A DNA stretch of 11,329 nucleotides from Spirochaetaceae bacterium (GTDB taxonomy: Bacteria; Spirochaetota; Spirochaetia; DSM-2461), in NCBI GenBank assembly GCA_016342385.1, contig JAEINM010000089.1, positions 1 through 11,329 of the forward strand, read 5' to 3'. Positions within the stretch are counted from its first letter, which is position 1. Every line of letters begins with the position of its first letter. The translations under genes were made by a program, and so were the position numbers. The notes beneath the pieces are model-generated. The model had not been told where the DNA came from. It saw nothing but the letters and a program-made list of their open reading frames with translations, and made no database searches. Of the stretch, positions 1-7,865 are shown piece after piece.

Positions 1-2201
1 ATAAAAAACTGATTGTTGCTGAAACGGAAGATTTGGCGACTTCTGAACTGGCAGAAAACTTTGATGAGATCAATGAAAGGTTTCACCCCGATGGAGAAGA
101 ACAGAAATCTCTGAAAATAACCTGGGGTAGTGGTCCGACTCCCCTTGCGGCGTCGGACTACTGGATAGCCGAAACAGATACCTCGCCTGTCCCTGCAGAC
201 AGATATAAAACATTCAATTTTTATATAAAAAATTCCCTTTCCTCTCTGTGGGGAACATATGAAATATCTCTTTTAGACAGCAGGGAAAGAGGTTACAGGT
301 TTAATTACACACCGGGAGATTCTTCCTGGAAAAAAATCAGTTTATCCCTGGAAACGGGAATTATCACTGATGAAACGGGATCTCAACTGACCACAGCTTC
401 AATTGACAGCACTATGGGAGAACTGACAAAATTCCGGATCAGAGGAGCAGGAACGACTGCCGGAACAGTTTATATAGATGAAATCCATTTCTCCGATCCC
501 ACATTCTCTATTGAGGGAAATATCGAGCTAATAACAGATTACTCTTATCCTCATACAATATTGGAAACAGAAAAAGGATTTCCCATTCTGACAGACTTCT
601 CCCTTTCCAATCAGCTACGCTACAATGGAGGGACTGTTTTATCAACTGTTTCCGAGAGGATTCATTCACTTCAGAACAGTACCTCTTTATCAATTGAACT
701 GCTTCTACTCTCCATAAGTACAAATATGAAGATCAACTGGAACCAGACATCTACAGAACTATCGGGTAACCACACATTGCTGTTTCCCTCTGATTTCACC
801 TATGGCTATATGGGAGAGTCCTACAGCCGTTCAGGGAGTCAGGAATCTTCTGCAATGGCCAGAGATAACCTTATCAGATTTACTCTCCCCTCTTTAGGTT
901 TTGTCAATCTGACAACAACAGCAGATGGAAGAGACGAAACACTGATCCAGAGTTGGCTGGCAGAGACCCAATGGACGATTGCCTCTCTATTCACTGTCGG
1001 CGGGACTCTGAATTTTGAAATGAACTCAAGATGGGATAAACGGGATTCTGGTAATTATTTCTCCAACTGGATAAATGATTATAGCCTCATGACACCTGTT
1101 TCAGAAGATATCAATAACCGATCAGTAAAAAGCAGTCTTGATCTTGCCCTAGAGACAGAATCGGTTGGTTTTACCCTATCACCCTATTTATCTTTTAACA
1201 CAGAAGCAACCTCTCCGGGAGAGCAGACGAACCGAGGTGGATTTCTCTTTACTCTTCCCATTCAGATCAAGGGAAAAAATGATTCCCAGTGGATCATCAC
1301 TCCCACATACAAGCGCACTTTTTTAAGCAGTAATACAAAAGAATCAACAGATTCATTTTATGGAGGATTTATAAATCTCTTTCATGATCTTGACCTCTGG
1401 CTTCCTCTGACTACCTTTATACCGGTTTATGAGCTTTTTGCCCTTAAAACTACCGAACGTTTTGAAACACGCACTGGATCTTTTAACAAAGCATCATATT
1501 CTCCAGATCTGGGACTGGAATTCTCCAGAAAATTCGGCTCAAACCTTTATGACCTCTTTCTTCCCTATAACTTCAGTGCCCATTTTATAAGGAATTTCGG
1601 AAAAATTGATGATTCCTTATTTAATGAAAACAGGTTTGAATTTGTATTCAGACAGACCGCGGTTAATTTATTTGGTAATTTTGGTGTCTATCATAAATCT
1701 GATCTCTATAATACTGATGAGTTTTCAAGTGTTATACAGTTTAATCTCTCTGTAGAAGATGACAATATTCCTAAACCATCAGAGTTAATTTATCAGAATT
1801 ATCTCTCTTTTTATGGCAATAATAATGGAATGCTCATTCTGGAAAACAGGCTCGAAGCAGATTTTGAAAATACACGGATCTCAGATATTCTGGATTTTAA
1901 GTTTTTATGGCAGAGACCTGTTAGAGAAAATTTTGATTTACAATTTTTAAACGATATTATTCAGAAGGCACATTACTGGTCTCACGAAGAGAGTCTCCAG
2001 CTGAAACTGGATTATCCCTGGGAGGTAAGTGATCTGCTGGAGGCTCCATCCATAAATATTATGGTTAAGCATCTTTCCAGAATCAACGTTCCCGGCCTGG
2101 GAGTCTTAAAGGGTTGGCTTTCTCTTGGGTTCTTCTATGGAGAACAGGCACTCCTCAGAACCGGATTTGAAACAGGACTTGAATTGGAAATCAGCTTCTA
2201 A
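1..2201 (+). CDS. Large outer-membrane beta-barrel protein with N-terminal jelly-roll (carbohydrate-binding-like) domain, 5'-partial
   Basis: The reading frame is open to the left window edge (first full codon at 3), so the gene is 5'-truncated. The TTG at 33 lies inside the domain and is not a credible start. About 732 residues are visible. Residues ~25-165 look like a galactose-binding-type jelly-roll: an LKITWG strand, a YKTFNFYIKN strand, and a closing GTVYIDEIHFSDP strand, the usual last strand of such modules. The remainder (~165-732) is Gly/Ser/aromatic-rich with alternating hydrophobic residues and no cysteine cluster or catalytic motif, as in outer-membrane barrels. The last residues (GLELEISF) form a Phe-terminated beta-signal. 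It ends in tandem stops (TAATAA, 2199-2204), 63 nt before A1, with no convincing terminator, so read-through into A1 is possible. I do not recognise a named family; an adhesin or glycan-binding surface protein is an inference from the fold. Confidence 0.7.
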   Translation, partial: KKLIVAETEDLATSELAENFDEINERFHPDGEEQKSLKITWGSGPTPLAASDYWIAETDTSPVPADRYKTFNFYIKNSLSSLWGTYEISLLDSRERGYRFNYTPGDSSWKKISLSLETGIITDETGSQLTTASIDSTMGELTKFRIRGAGTTAGTVYIDEIHFSDPTFSIEGNIELITDYSYPHTILETEKGFPILTDFSLSNQLRYNGGTVLSTVSERIHSLQNSTSLSIELLLLSISTNMKINWNQTSTELSGNHTLLFPSDFTYGYMGESYSRSGSQESSAMARDNLIRFTLPSLGFVNLTTTADGRDETLIQSWLAETQWTIASLFTVGGTLNFEMNSRWDKRDSGNYFSNWINDYSLMTPVSEDINNRSVKSSLDLALETESVGFTLSPYLSFNTEATSPGEQTNRGGFLFTLPIQIKGKNDSQWIITPTYKRTFLSSNTKESTDSFYGGFINLFHDLDLWLPLTTFIPVYELFALKTTERFETRTGSFNKASYSPDLGLEFSRKFGSNLYDLFLPYNFSAHFIRNFGKIDDSLFNENRFEFVFRQTAVNLFGNFGVYHKSDLYNTDEFSSVIQFNLSVEDDNIPKPSELIYQNYLSFYGNNNGMLILENRLEADFENTRISDILDFKFLWQRPVRENFDLQFLNDIIQKAHYWSHEESLQLKLDYPWEVSDLLEAPSINIMVKHLSRINVPGLGVLKGWLSLGFFYGEQALLRTGFETGLELEISF

Positions 2202-2254
2202 TAAATGTAAAAAAGTGTTTTTAATGCAATTTCGTTATATAGTTTATACAGTAT

Positions 2255-2260
2255 GGAGGA
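2255..2260 (+). promoter_or_regulatory. Shine-Dalgarno site deciding the A1 start
   Basis: GGAGGA lies 4 nt before the ATG at 2265. It overlaps an in-frame upstream ATG at 2253 (ATGGAGGACATTATG). Because the upstream codon sits within the ribosome-binding site and has no site of its own, the start at 2265 is preferred. The choice also yields a normal signal peptide. The same arrangement is kept in A2. Confidence 0.75.
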
Positions 2261-2264
2261 CATT

Positions 2265-3686
2265 ATGAGTCTTAGTAGACAAATGCTGATTACCTCAGCT
2301 CTATTATTCACGCTTCAATTCTCTCTTTTCTCTCAGGAGATTGGGACGGACAGTGAACAAACAATTGATCCTGCATCAATTCAGTCAGAAAATCCCACGA
2401 CTCCAGTTTTCCGATTCGGGCTGGGTATCGGAGCTGTAAATCTGATTGATGAAGAGGGAAATAACAAGATCTACAATTCAATACGACTGAATCCCGATCT
2501 GGCTATAGGGAAATTCGGAATCGGTCTCGATATAGATTTCCGTTTCACTCTCGATGGAGACAGCGGAACAACAGAGTTTAAAGTCTACGAACCCGACTGG
2601 TACCTGCCCGGGGCAAGTTTTAAAGAATATTTCAATCTCTATCTGTCTAAATTTGATTATATACGATGGGGACAGTCCGGCGATGACCTCTTTGCCAAAA
2701 TAGGTTCCATAGAAAGTGCCACCATAGGGAATGGTTTTATTCTCGGTGGATACACTAATGAAAACTTTAAACCCCAAAGGAAATACACAGGATTCCGTTT
2801 TGAACTTGATACGGCCCTCTTCAACTGGCCATACATGGGAATCGAATTATTTGCATCCAACATATCCGAACTGGATCTTATGGCTGCAAGATATTATGTA
2901 AAACCTCTTGGGGGAATTCAATCTCCTGTCTTCAGCGGTCTGGAAATTGGTATAAACTTTGCCGTCGATAGAAATCCTTTCTTTTTTGTAGAAGACCTGT
3001 ATTCCACCCTACCTGAATTTGATCCGGTTATTGTATACGGTGTAGATATTATGCAGCCTCTTCTGGATATAAAAATCTTTACGATGGCCCTCTATGGGGA
3101 CTATGTTCTCCAGGGGACCTCTTCACCGACAATGGGTGGATCAACAGGACTTGGTGGATCATTGATAAAGATTATCAGCTGGAACATGGGGATAATAATA
3201 AGGGGTAATGATTTTGTTCCGACTTATTTCAACAGAACCTATGATCTAGACAGATTGACCAAGTACAGACTCTATGATAACAACCACAGAGTTCCCTTAC
3301 AGGAAAAGGGGATTGATTATAAAGCCTCGCTTGGATTTAACTTCCTCGATGGAGGAATATCATTTGTGGCACAGGTCAACGGACCATTCGCCTCACCTGT
3401 CCTGAAAGATCCGGTTTTTGCGCCATGGGAGTATCCTCATATAATGGCTCTCTTTACAATCGGTGAAGGGATAATCCCTTATTTTGATATGAGTTTCTGG
3501 TACGATAAACAGGGAATCGATTCCGCCTCTGCTCTTATCAGTGCGGATAACGCTCTGATCGGCGGACGTCTGAATTACAGAATACAAAGCGCAGTGGTCT
3601 CACTGCAGGTCGATGTGAAATATGACCCCGGATTACCCGATGACTGGCAGGTAACGACAAAACTGGAAACAGGAATACAATTCTGA
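2265..3686 (+). CDS. Gene A1: outer-membrane beta-barrel protein, copy 1 of tandem unit
   Basis: 473 aa from the ATG at 2265. Residues 1-23 are a signal peptide with a hydrophobic core (ITSALLFTLQFSLFS) and probable cleavage before Gln24. There is no lipobox Cys. A short acidic stretch (~25-46) leads into the barrel from about residue 48 to the C-terminal LETGIQF, a Phe-ended beta-signal. Many strand-like segments of alternating hydrophobic and polar residues are visible. A segment around 143-173 (KxG, IGNG, YTN, PxxRK) is shared with the B barrels, so A and B are distant paralogues. B1 follows after 10 nt, so the two are surely co-transcribed. From residue 45 to the end the protein is identical to A2. 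The signal-peptide region differs: A1 begins MSLSRQ and A2 begins MRFKQL. Porin, channel or structural roles are all possible; I do not recognise a named family. Confidence 0.82.
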   Translation: MSLSRQMLITSALLFTLQFSLFSQEIGTDSEQTIDPASIQSENPTTPVFRFGLGIGAVNLIDEEGNNKIYNSIRLNPDLAIGKFGIGLDIDFRFTLDGDSGTTEFKVYEPDWYLPGASFKEYFNLYLSKFDYIRWGQSGDDLFAKIGSIESATIGNGFILGGYTNENFKPQRKYTGFRFELDTALFNWPYMGIELFASNISELDLMAARYYVKPLGGIQSPVFSGLEIGINFAVDRNPFFFVEDLYSTLPEFDPVIVYGVDIMQPLLDIKIFTMALYGDYVLQGTSSPTMGGSTGLGGSLIKIISWNMGIIIRGNDFVPTYFNRTYDLDRLTKYRLYDNNHRVPLQEKGIDYKASLGFNFLDGGISFVAQVNGPFASPVLKDPVFAPWEYPHIMALFTIGEGIIPYFDMSFWYDKQGIDSASALISADNALIGGRLNYRIQSAVVSLQVDVKYDPGLPDDWQVTTKLETGIQF

Positions 3687-3956
3687 GGAATATGAAATGA
3701 AAAAAACACTTTTAACAATTTTAATAATCCTATTATGGCTGCCAATGAGTTTAACGGCTCAGAGTGATTCTCCCGTAGCCATTCTTGAATACTTTGAGGA
3801 TCCCGATGAAAACATGGTCATTGTTGATGATCAGGGAATTCCTATGACCTTTTTTGATATGGGTGAAAGTCTTCCCCCGGGATTTTCCATAAAAACAGGA
3901 AGCGGATTTGCTGAAATTCGACTGGAACCCAATGGAACAATTATCAAACTGGCGGA
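2299..3956 (+). repeat. Long direct repeat, copy 1 (A1 plus 5' end of B1)
   Basis: This stretch matches 6208-7865 at a constant offset of 3909 nt. Only four substitutions are seen (2345, 2370, 2385, 2399), all near the left end. From 2400 to 3956 (1557 bp) I find no difference, including at synonymous positions and across the A/B gap. The match ends at 3957, a synonymous change in codon 87 of B (GAG versus GAA), after which differences become frequent. No insertion-sequence ends or target duplications flank the repeat. Confidence 0.93.
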
Positions 3957-5916
3957 GAATACCGATTTCTCTATAAGCAATCTACAGGGATATAAGGGAA
4001 GTCCATTCAATGAATTTTCCCTATTAGCCGGTAAAATTCGAACAATTGCCGCCAGAACTTCGGGAATTGATCAGTACAATGTCAGAACTCCGACGGCGGT
4101 TATGGGGGTCAGGGGAACTGATTTCATCAATGAAATCAGCGGAACTTCTGCCTCGGTTGTGGTAAGAGAGGGTTTAGTCGAGGTGATTCCCAATAATGGC
4201 GTACCTCTTATGGTTTCGCAAAATCAATCTGTCGATACACTGGCTGCTGTTTTTGAGGCAGTAACCCTGCCTCAGGAGCTTGTAGATACTCTTTTCAGAT
4301 CCATGGCTTTTTCAGCCTTATCTCCCGCTATGGTGCCGGGACATAGTCCATTAGCACAAGAGCAGACAGCAGAAGAACCTGAGGAGGAAGAAGTTGTTGA
4401 TAGTGGAGAAACAGAAAGCCCGATATCCCCACCTGAACCGATAGAATTAACAGAAGATGATATGAAAAATGCTCAGGAGGCAAAACCCGCTTCTTCTGAT
4501 CAGAGCCGGAAGGAATCAAGGCTTGCTGCAGTTCTTCGTGATATTTTCGAAATGGAAATAGGGACAACGACAATCAATGGTAACACTTTTTCAAAAGTTA
4601 TTATTCAACCGGAAATAAAAATCGGAAGATTTAAAATGGGTCTCTATCTACCGGTGATTTATGTAGATAATCTCTTTGATCCGGATCAGTACTACAGACC
4701 GGCGGGAAACAATGAATGGTCCTTTGGTACAGATCAGAATAGCGAAGCCAAAGAAATTCTTCTGGATATTCTTAGAGATACAATGCTGAAAATCAGGTAT
4801 ATAGAATATGGTGATCAGGGATGGGATCCCTTTTATCTGAAAGTTGGAAACCTCAATAATATGTCAATCGGCCATGGAGCCATTATGAACAATTATGCCA
4901 ATGACAGTGAATTCCCTGCCATACGGAAAATAGGTTTGAACACGGGGTTTTCCGCCGGTAAGTTTGGAATGGAGTTTGTCAGTGATGACCTGTCCGATCC
5001 ATCGATCCTGGGTTCTCGTATATATATTAATCCGATAAACTCCTATAAAGCATTTCAGATTGGTATTACAGGTGTGGCCGATCTGTTTCCCGCAAGAGAC
5101 TTTTACAATCCATCAGAATATGGAGATCCTGTATTGATTTCTTTTGGTATGGATATGGAACTGTTAAAAATCAACAGAGATAATTTTAAAATGATGCTCT
5201 TCGGAGACTTCTCTTCAATGACATCTATATTCCGGGAATCTCCGGAGATGGATGGTACAAATATAGATTCGGGAGTCGCAACAGAGCTATGGACAGATGG
5301 TTCAGGTTTTAAAAATTATGGAGTAGTGGCGGGATTAAGAGGAGATATCTTCAGGTTCAACTGGGCTCTCGAATACAGATTAAGTACAGGTATATATAAA
5401 CCATCCATATTCAATGCTGTATATGACAGAAATAAAATACAGTACCTATCTGAAATTATCCAATATCTTGAAATGCCTTCTGATAGAGGAACTGTCATGG
5501 GAATCTATGGTGAAGGTGGTTTTTCACTAAAAGATAAACTGGCATTCTCCATAGGTTATTTCTGGCCATGGGAAATCAATGACGGAAATGTAACTATGGG
5601 TAGTGATGATAAACTCAATATCAGTCTGGTTATCATGAAAGGTCTTATACCGAGAATACCCCTCTCCGGTCGGATATCCTATGAAAGGACTCATCTGATC
5701 GATACATTCAGATCCGGTTCGGATCTAACACTTTTTGATGCCAATACAGTCATATCCGGCGAACTTGTTTATCCTCTGGCTCAGACTCTGGATCTGGCTA
5801 TCGGTGCCTCTTCTGTAATTCAGATGGATGGTGAAGGAAATATGATTATGGAAACTGATGGTGTTACACCCAAAGTGGTTCCTGTTATAAATATTGAAAC
5901 TAGAATACATTTTTAA
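3697..5916 (+). CDS. Gene B1: FecR-domain / outer-membrane barrel fusion protein, copy 1
   Basis: 739 aa. The start at 3697 is preceded by GAGGA at 3685-3689, which overlaps the A1 stop codon; spacing is 7 nt. Residues 1-21 form a signal peptide with cleavage after SLTA. Residues ~58-165 are a FecR domain: PPGFSIKTGSG (60-70), GKIRTIA (112-118), TPTAVMGVRGTDF (131-143) and VVVREGLVEV (154-163). Residues ~216-285 are a low-complexity linker rich in Glu, Pro and Ser with a run of four Glu. The barrel runs from about 286 to the end (NIETRIHF, Phe-terminated). FecR proteins normally are inner-membrane sigma-factor regulators with a cytoplasmic N-terminus. Here a cleavable signal replaces that part, so the domain should lie wholly in the periplasm and not act as a classical anti-sigma. 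The barrel carries the KVG / SIGHG / RK motif (382-411) shared with A. Function unknown; envelope sensing or anchoring is inference. Confidence 0.82.
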   Translation: MKKTLLTILIILLWLPMSLTAQSDSPVAILEYFEDPDENMVIVDDQGIPMTFFDMGESLPPGFSIKTGSGFAEIRLEPNGTIIKLAENTDFSISNLQGYKGSPFNEFSLLAGKIRTIAARTSGIDQYNVRTPTAVMGVRGTDFINEISGTSASVVVREGLVEVIPNNGVPLMVSQNQSVDTLAAVFEAVTLPQELVDTLFRSMAFSALSPAMVPGHSPLAQEQTAEEPEEEEVVDSGETESPISPPEPIELTEDDMKNAQEAKPASSDQSRKESRLAAVLRDIFEMEIGTTTINGNTFSKVIIQPEIKIGRFKMGLYLPVIYVDNLFDPDQYYRPAGNNEWSFGTDQNSEAKEILLDILRDTMLKIRYIEYGDQGWDPFYLKVGNLNNMSIGHGAIMNNYANDSEFPAIRKIGLNTGFSAGKFGMEFVSDDLSDPSILGSRIYINPINSYKAFQIGITGVADLFPARDFYNPSEYGDPVLISFGMDMELLKINRDNFKMMLFGDFSSMTSIFRESPEMDGTNIDSGVATELWTDGSGFKNYGVVAGLRGDIFRFNWALEYRLSTGIYKPSIFNAVYDRNKIQYLSEIIQYLEMPSDRGTVMGIYGEGGFSLKDKLAFSIGYFWPWEINDGNVTMGSDDKLNISLVIMKGLIPRIPLSGRISYERTHLIDTFRSGSDLTLFDANTVISGELVYPLAQTLDLAIGASSVIQMDGEGNMIMETDGVTPKVVPVINIETRIHF

Positions 5917-5933
5917 AGAGCTAATATAATAGA

Positions 5934-5975
5934 AAGTCTGATTCCGAGCGTTAATACTGTTTCGGGATCAGACTT
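5934..5975 (+). terminator. Strong stem-loop after B1, possible terminator without a U-tract
   Basis: The arms 5934-5947 and 5962-5975 pair over 14 bp with one G-U wobble (AAGTCTGATTCCGA against TCGGGATCAGACTT), leaving a 14-nt loop. It starts 18 nt past the B1 stop codon, a typical place for a terminator or a 3' stabilising structure. The stem is followed by AGAAATG and not by a run of T, so it is not a textbook intrinsic terminator. It could instead be a Rho-linked end or protect the A1-B1 message from exonucleases. No equivalent occurs after B2. Confidence 0.55.
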
Positions 5976-6095
5976 AGAAATGTACCTTCACTCCCCTATT
6001 TCCTCTAGAGGTCTTCTCCTGATAAAAAAATAACCATTCATATCATCTTCTCCCCCTATAGAATTGGAAAAAAAAGAATAAAATCAATTTTTCAA

Positions 6096-6124
6096 TTGAG
6101 TAATTCAAGATATTATAAAATAAT
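6096..6124 (+). promoter_or_regulatory. Candidate sigma-70-type promoter upstream of A2
   Basis: TTGAGT (6096-6101), a 17-nt spacer and AATAAT (6119-6124) match the -35/-10 consensus at 4 and 5 of 6 positions. They lie about 50 nt before the A2 start in very AT-rich DNA. The position after the stem-loop fits a separate promoter for unit 2 and possibly mutL. AT-rich DNA gives many chance matches, so this is tentative. No similar pair is seen in the 63 nt before A1. Confidence 0.3.
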
Positions 6125-6163
6125 GTGTTTTCTAATACTTTAGTTGTATATTGGATACCGTAT

Positions 6164-6169
6164 GGAGGA
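6164..6169 (+). promoter_or_regulatory. Shine-Dalgarno site deciding the A2 start
   Basis: GGAGGA lies 4 nt before the ATG at 6174 and overlaps an in-frame ATG at 6162, exactly as in A1. A TTG at 6144 is also in frame but would add ten unlikely residues before the signal peptide and has no ribosome-binding site, so the start at 6174 is preferred. Confidence 0.75.
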
Positions 6170-6173
6170 TATT

Positions 6174-7595
6174 ATGCGTTTTAAACAACTTATGCTGATC
6201 CCGGCATCTCTATTATTCACGCTTCAATTCTCTCTTTTCTCTCAGGAGATTGGAACGGACAGTGAACAAACAATTGATACTGCATCAATTCAGGCAGAAA
6301 ATCCCACTACTCCAGTTTTCCGATTCGGGCTGGGTATCGGAGCTGTAAATCTGATTGATGAAGAGGGAAATAACAAGATCTACAATTCAATACGACTGAA
6401 TCCCGATCTGGCTATAGGGAAATTCGGAATCGGTCTCGATATAGATTTCCGTTTCACTCTCGATGGAGACAGCGGAACAACAGAGTTTAAAGTCTACGAA
6501 CCCGACTGGTACCTGCCCGGGGCAAGTTTTAAAGAATATTTCAATCTCTATCTGTCTAAATTTGATTATATACGATGGGGACAGTCCGGCGATGACCTCT
6601 TTGCCAAAATAGGTTCCATAGAAAGTGCCACCATAGGGAATGGTTTTATTCTCGGTGGATACACTAATGAAAACTTTAAACCCCAAAGGAAATACACAGG
6701 ATTCCGTTTTGAACTTGATACGGCCCTCTTCAACTGGCCATACATGGGAATCGAATTATTTGCATCCAACATATCCGAACTGGATCTTATGGCTGCAAGA
6801 TATTATGTAAAACCTCTTGGGGGAATTCAATCTCCTGTCTTCAGCGGTCTGGAAATTGGTATAAACTTTGCCGTCGATAGAAATCCTTTCTTTTTTGTAG
6901 AAGACCTGTATTCCACCCTACCTGAATTTGATCCGGTTATTGTATACGGTGTAGATATTATGCAGCCTCTTCTGGATATAAAAATCTTTACGATGGCCCT
7001 CTATGGGGACTATGTTCTCCAGGGGACCTCTTCACCGACAATGGGTGGATCAACAGGACTTGGTGGATCATTGATAAAGATTATCAGCTGGAACATGGGG
7101 ATAATAATAAGGGGTAATGATTTTGTTCCGACTTATTTCAACAGAACCTATGATCTAGACAGATTGACCAAGTACAGACTCTATGATAACAACCACAGAG
7201 TTCCCTTACAGGAAAAGGGGATTGATTATAAAGCCTCGCTTGGATTTAACTTCCTCGATGGAGGAATATCATTTGTGGCACAGGTCAACGGACCATTCGC
7301 CTCACCTGTCCTGAAAGATCCGGTTTTTGCGCCATGGGAGTATCCTCATATAATGGCTCTCTTTACAATCGGTGAAGGGATAATCCCTTATTTTGATATG
7401 AGTTTCTGGTACGATAAACAGGGAATCGATTCCGCCTCTGCTCTTATCAGTGCGGATAACGCTCTGATCGGCGGACGTCTGAATTACAGAATACAAAGCG
7501 CAGTGGTCTCACTGCAGGTCGATGTGAAATATGACCCCGGATTACCCGATGACTGGCAGGTAACGACAAAACTGGAAACAGGAATACAATTCTGA
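6174..7595 (+). CDS. Gene A2: outer-membrane beta-barrel protein, copy 2 of tandem unit
   Basis: 473 aa, the same length as A1. The signal peptide (MRFKQLMLIPASLLFTLQFSLFS, cleavage before Gln24) differs from A1 in the first twelve residues. The mature protein then differs only at two positions in the acidic N-terminal stretch: Thr for Pro at 36 and Ala for Ser at 41. The barrel, from about residue 48 to LETGIQF, is identical in protein and DNA to that of A1. It is followed after 10 nt by B2, with the same junction sequence as A1-B1. A barrel identical in two neighbouring genes with different upstream regions suggests either a dosage advantage or separate regulation of one product. Family and substrate are unknown. 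Confidence 0.82.
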   Translation: MRFKQLMLIPASLLFTLQFSLFSQEIGTDSEQTIDTASIQAENPTTPVFRFGLGIGAVNLIDEEGNNKIYNSIRLNPDLAIGKFGIGLDIDFRFTLDGDSGTTEFKVYEPDWYLPGASFKEYFNLYLSKFDYIRWGQSGDDLFAKIGSIESATIGNGFILGGYTNENFKPQRKYTGFRFELDTALFNWPYMGIELFASNISELDLMAARYYVKPLGGIQSPVFSGLEIGINFAVDRNPFFFVEDLYSTLPEFDPVIVYGVDIMQPLLDIKIFTMALYGDYVLQGTSSPTMGGSTGLGGSLIKIISWNMGIIIRGNDFVPTYFNRTYDLDRLTKYRLYDNNHRVPLQEKGIDYKASLGFNFLDGGISFVAQVNGPFASPVLKDPVFAPWEYPHIMALFTIGEGIIPYFDMSFWYDKQGIDSASALISADNALIGGRLNYRIQSAVVSLQVDVKYDPGLPDDWQVTTKLETGIQF

Positions 7596-7865
7596 GGAAT
7601 ATGAAATGAAAAAAACACTTTTAACAATTTTAATAATCCTATTATGGCTGCCAATGAGTTTAACGGCTCAGAGTGATTCTCCCGTAGCCATTCTTGAATA
7701 CTTTGAGGATCCCGATGAAAACATGGTCATTGTTGATGATCAGGGAATTCCTATGACCTTTTTTGATATGGGTGAAAGTCTTCCCCCGGGATTTTCCATA
7801 AAAACAGGAAGCGGATTTGCTGAAATTCGACTGGAACCCAATGGAACAATTATCAAACTGGCGGA
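6208..7865 (+). repeat. Long direct repeat, copy 2 (A2 plus 5' end of B2)
   Basis: Partner of the repeat at 2299-3956, in direct orientation. Positions 6309-7865 are identical to 2400-3956. The left edge falls within the signal-peptide codons of A, and the right edge falls at codon 87 of B, inside the FecR domain. The edges sit inside coding sequence and do not coincide with gene ends, as expected for a conversion tract and not for a mobile element. Confidence 0.93.

Noticed and set aside
2209..2222. A-run and T-run around GTG after the first gene, as a possible terminator
   Set aside because: The stem would be A-T pairs only with a 3-nt loop, too weak for an intrinsic terminator.
2478..2863. 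Minus-strand open frames of 99 and 68 codons that recur unchanged at 6387-6772
   Set aside because: Their conservation only reflects the identical DNA of the repeat; they run antisense to the A genes and have no start signals.
3697..3712. A7 run at the start of B1 (and B2) as a phase-variation switch
   Set aside because: ATG followed by Lys codons is common at the start of signal peptides, and seven A residues are too few to claim slippage without strain data.
6062..6097. AATTGGAAAAA and TTTTTCAATT as an inverted repeat upstream of A2
   Set aside because: It needs a bulge and is almost all A-T; chance is likely in such AT-rich DNA.
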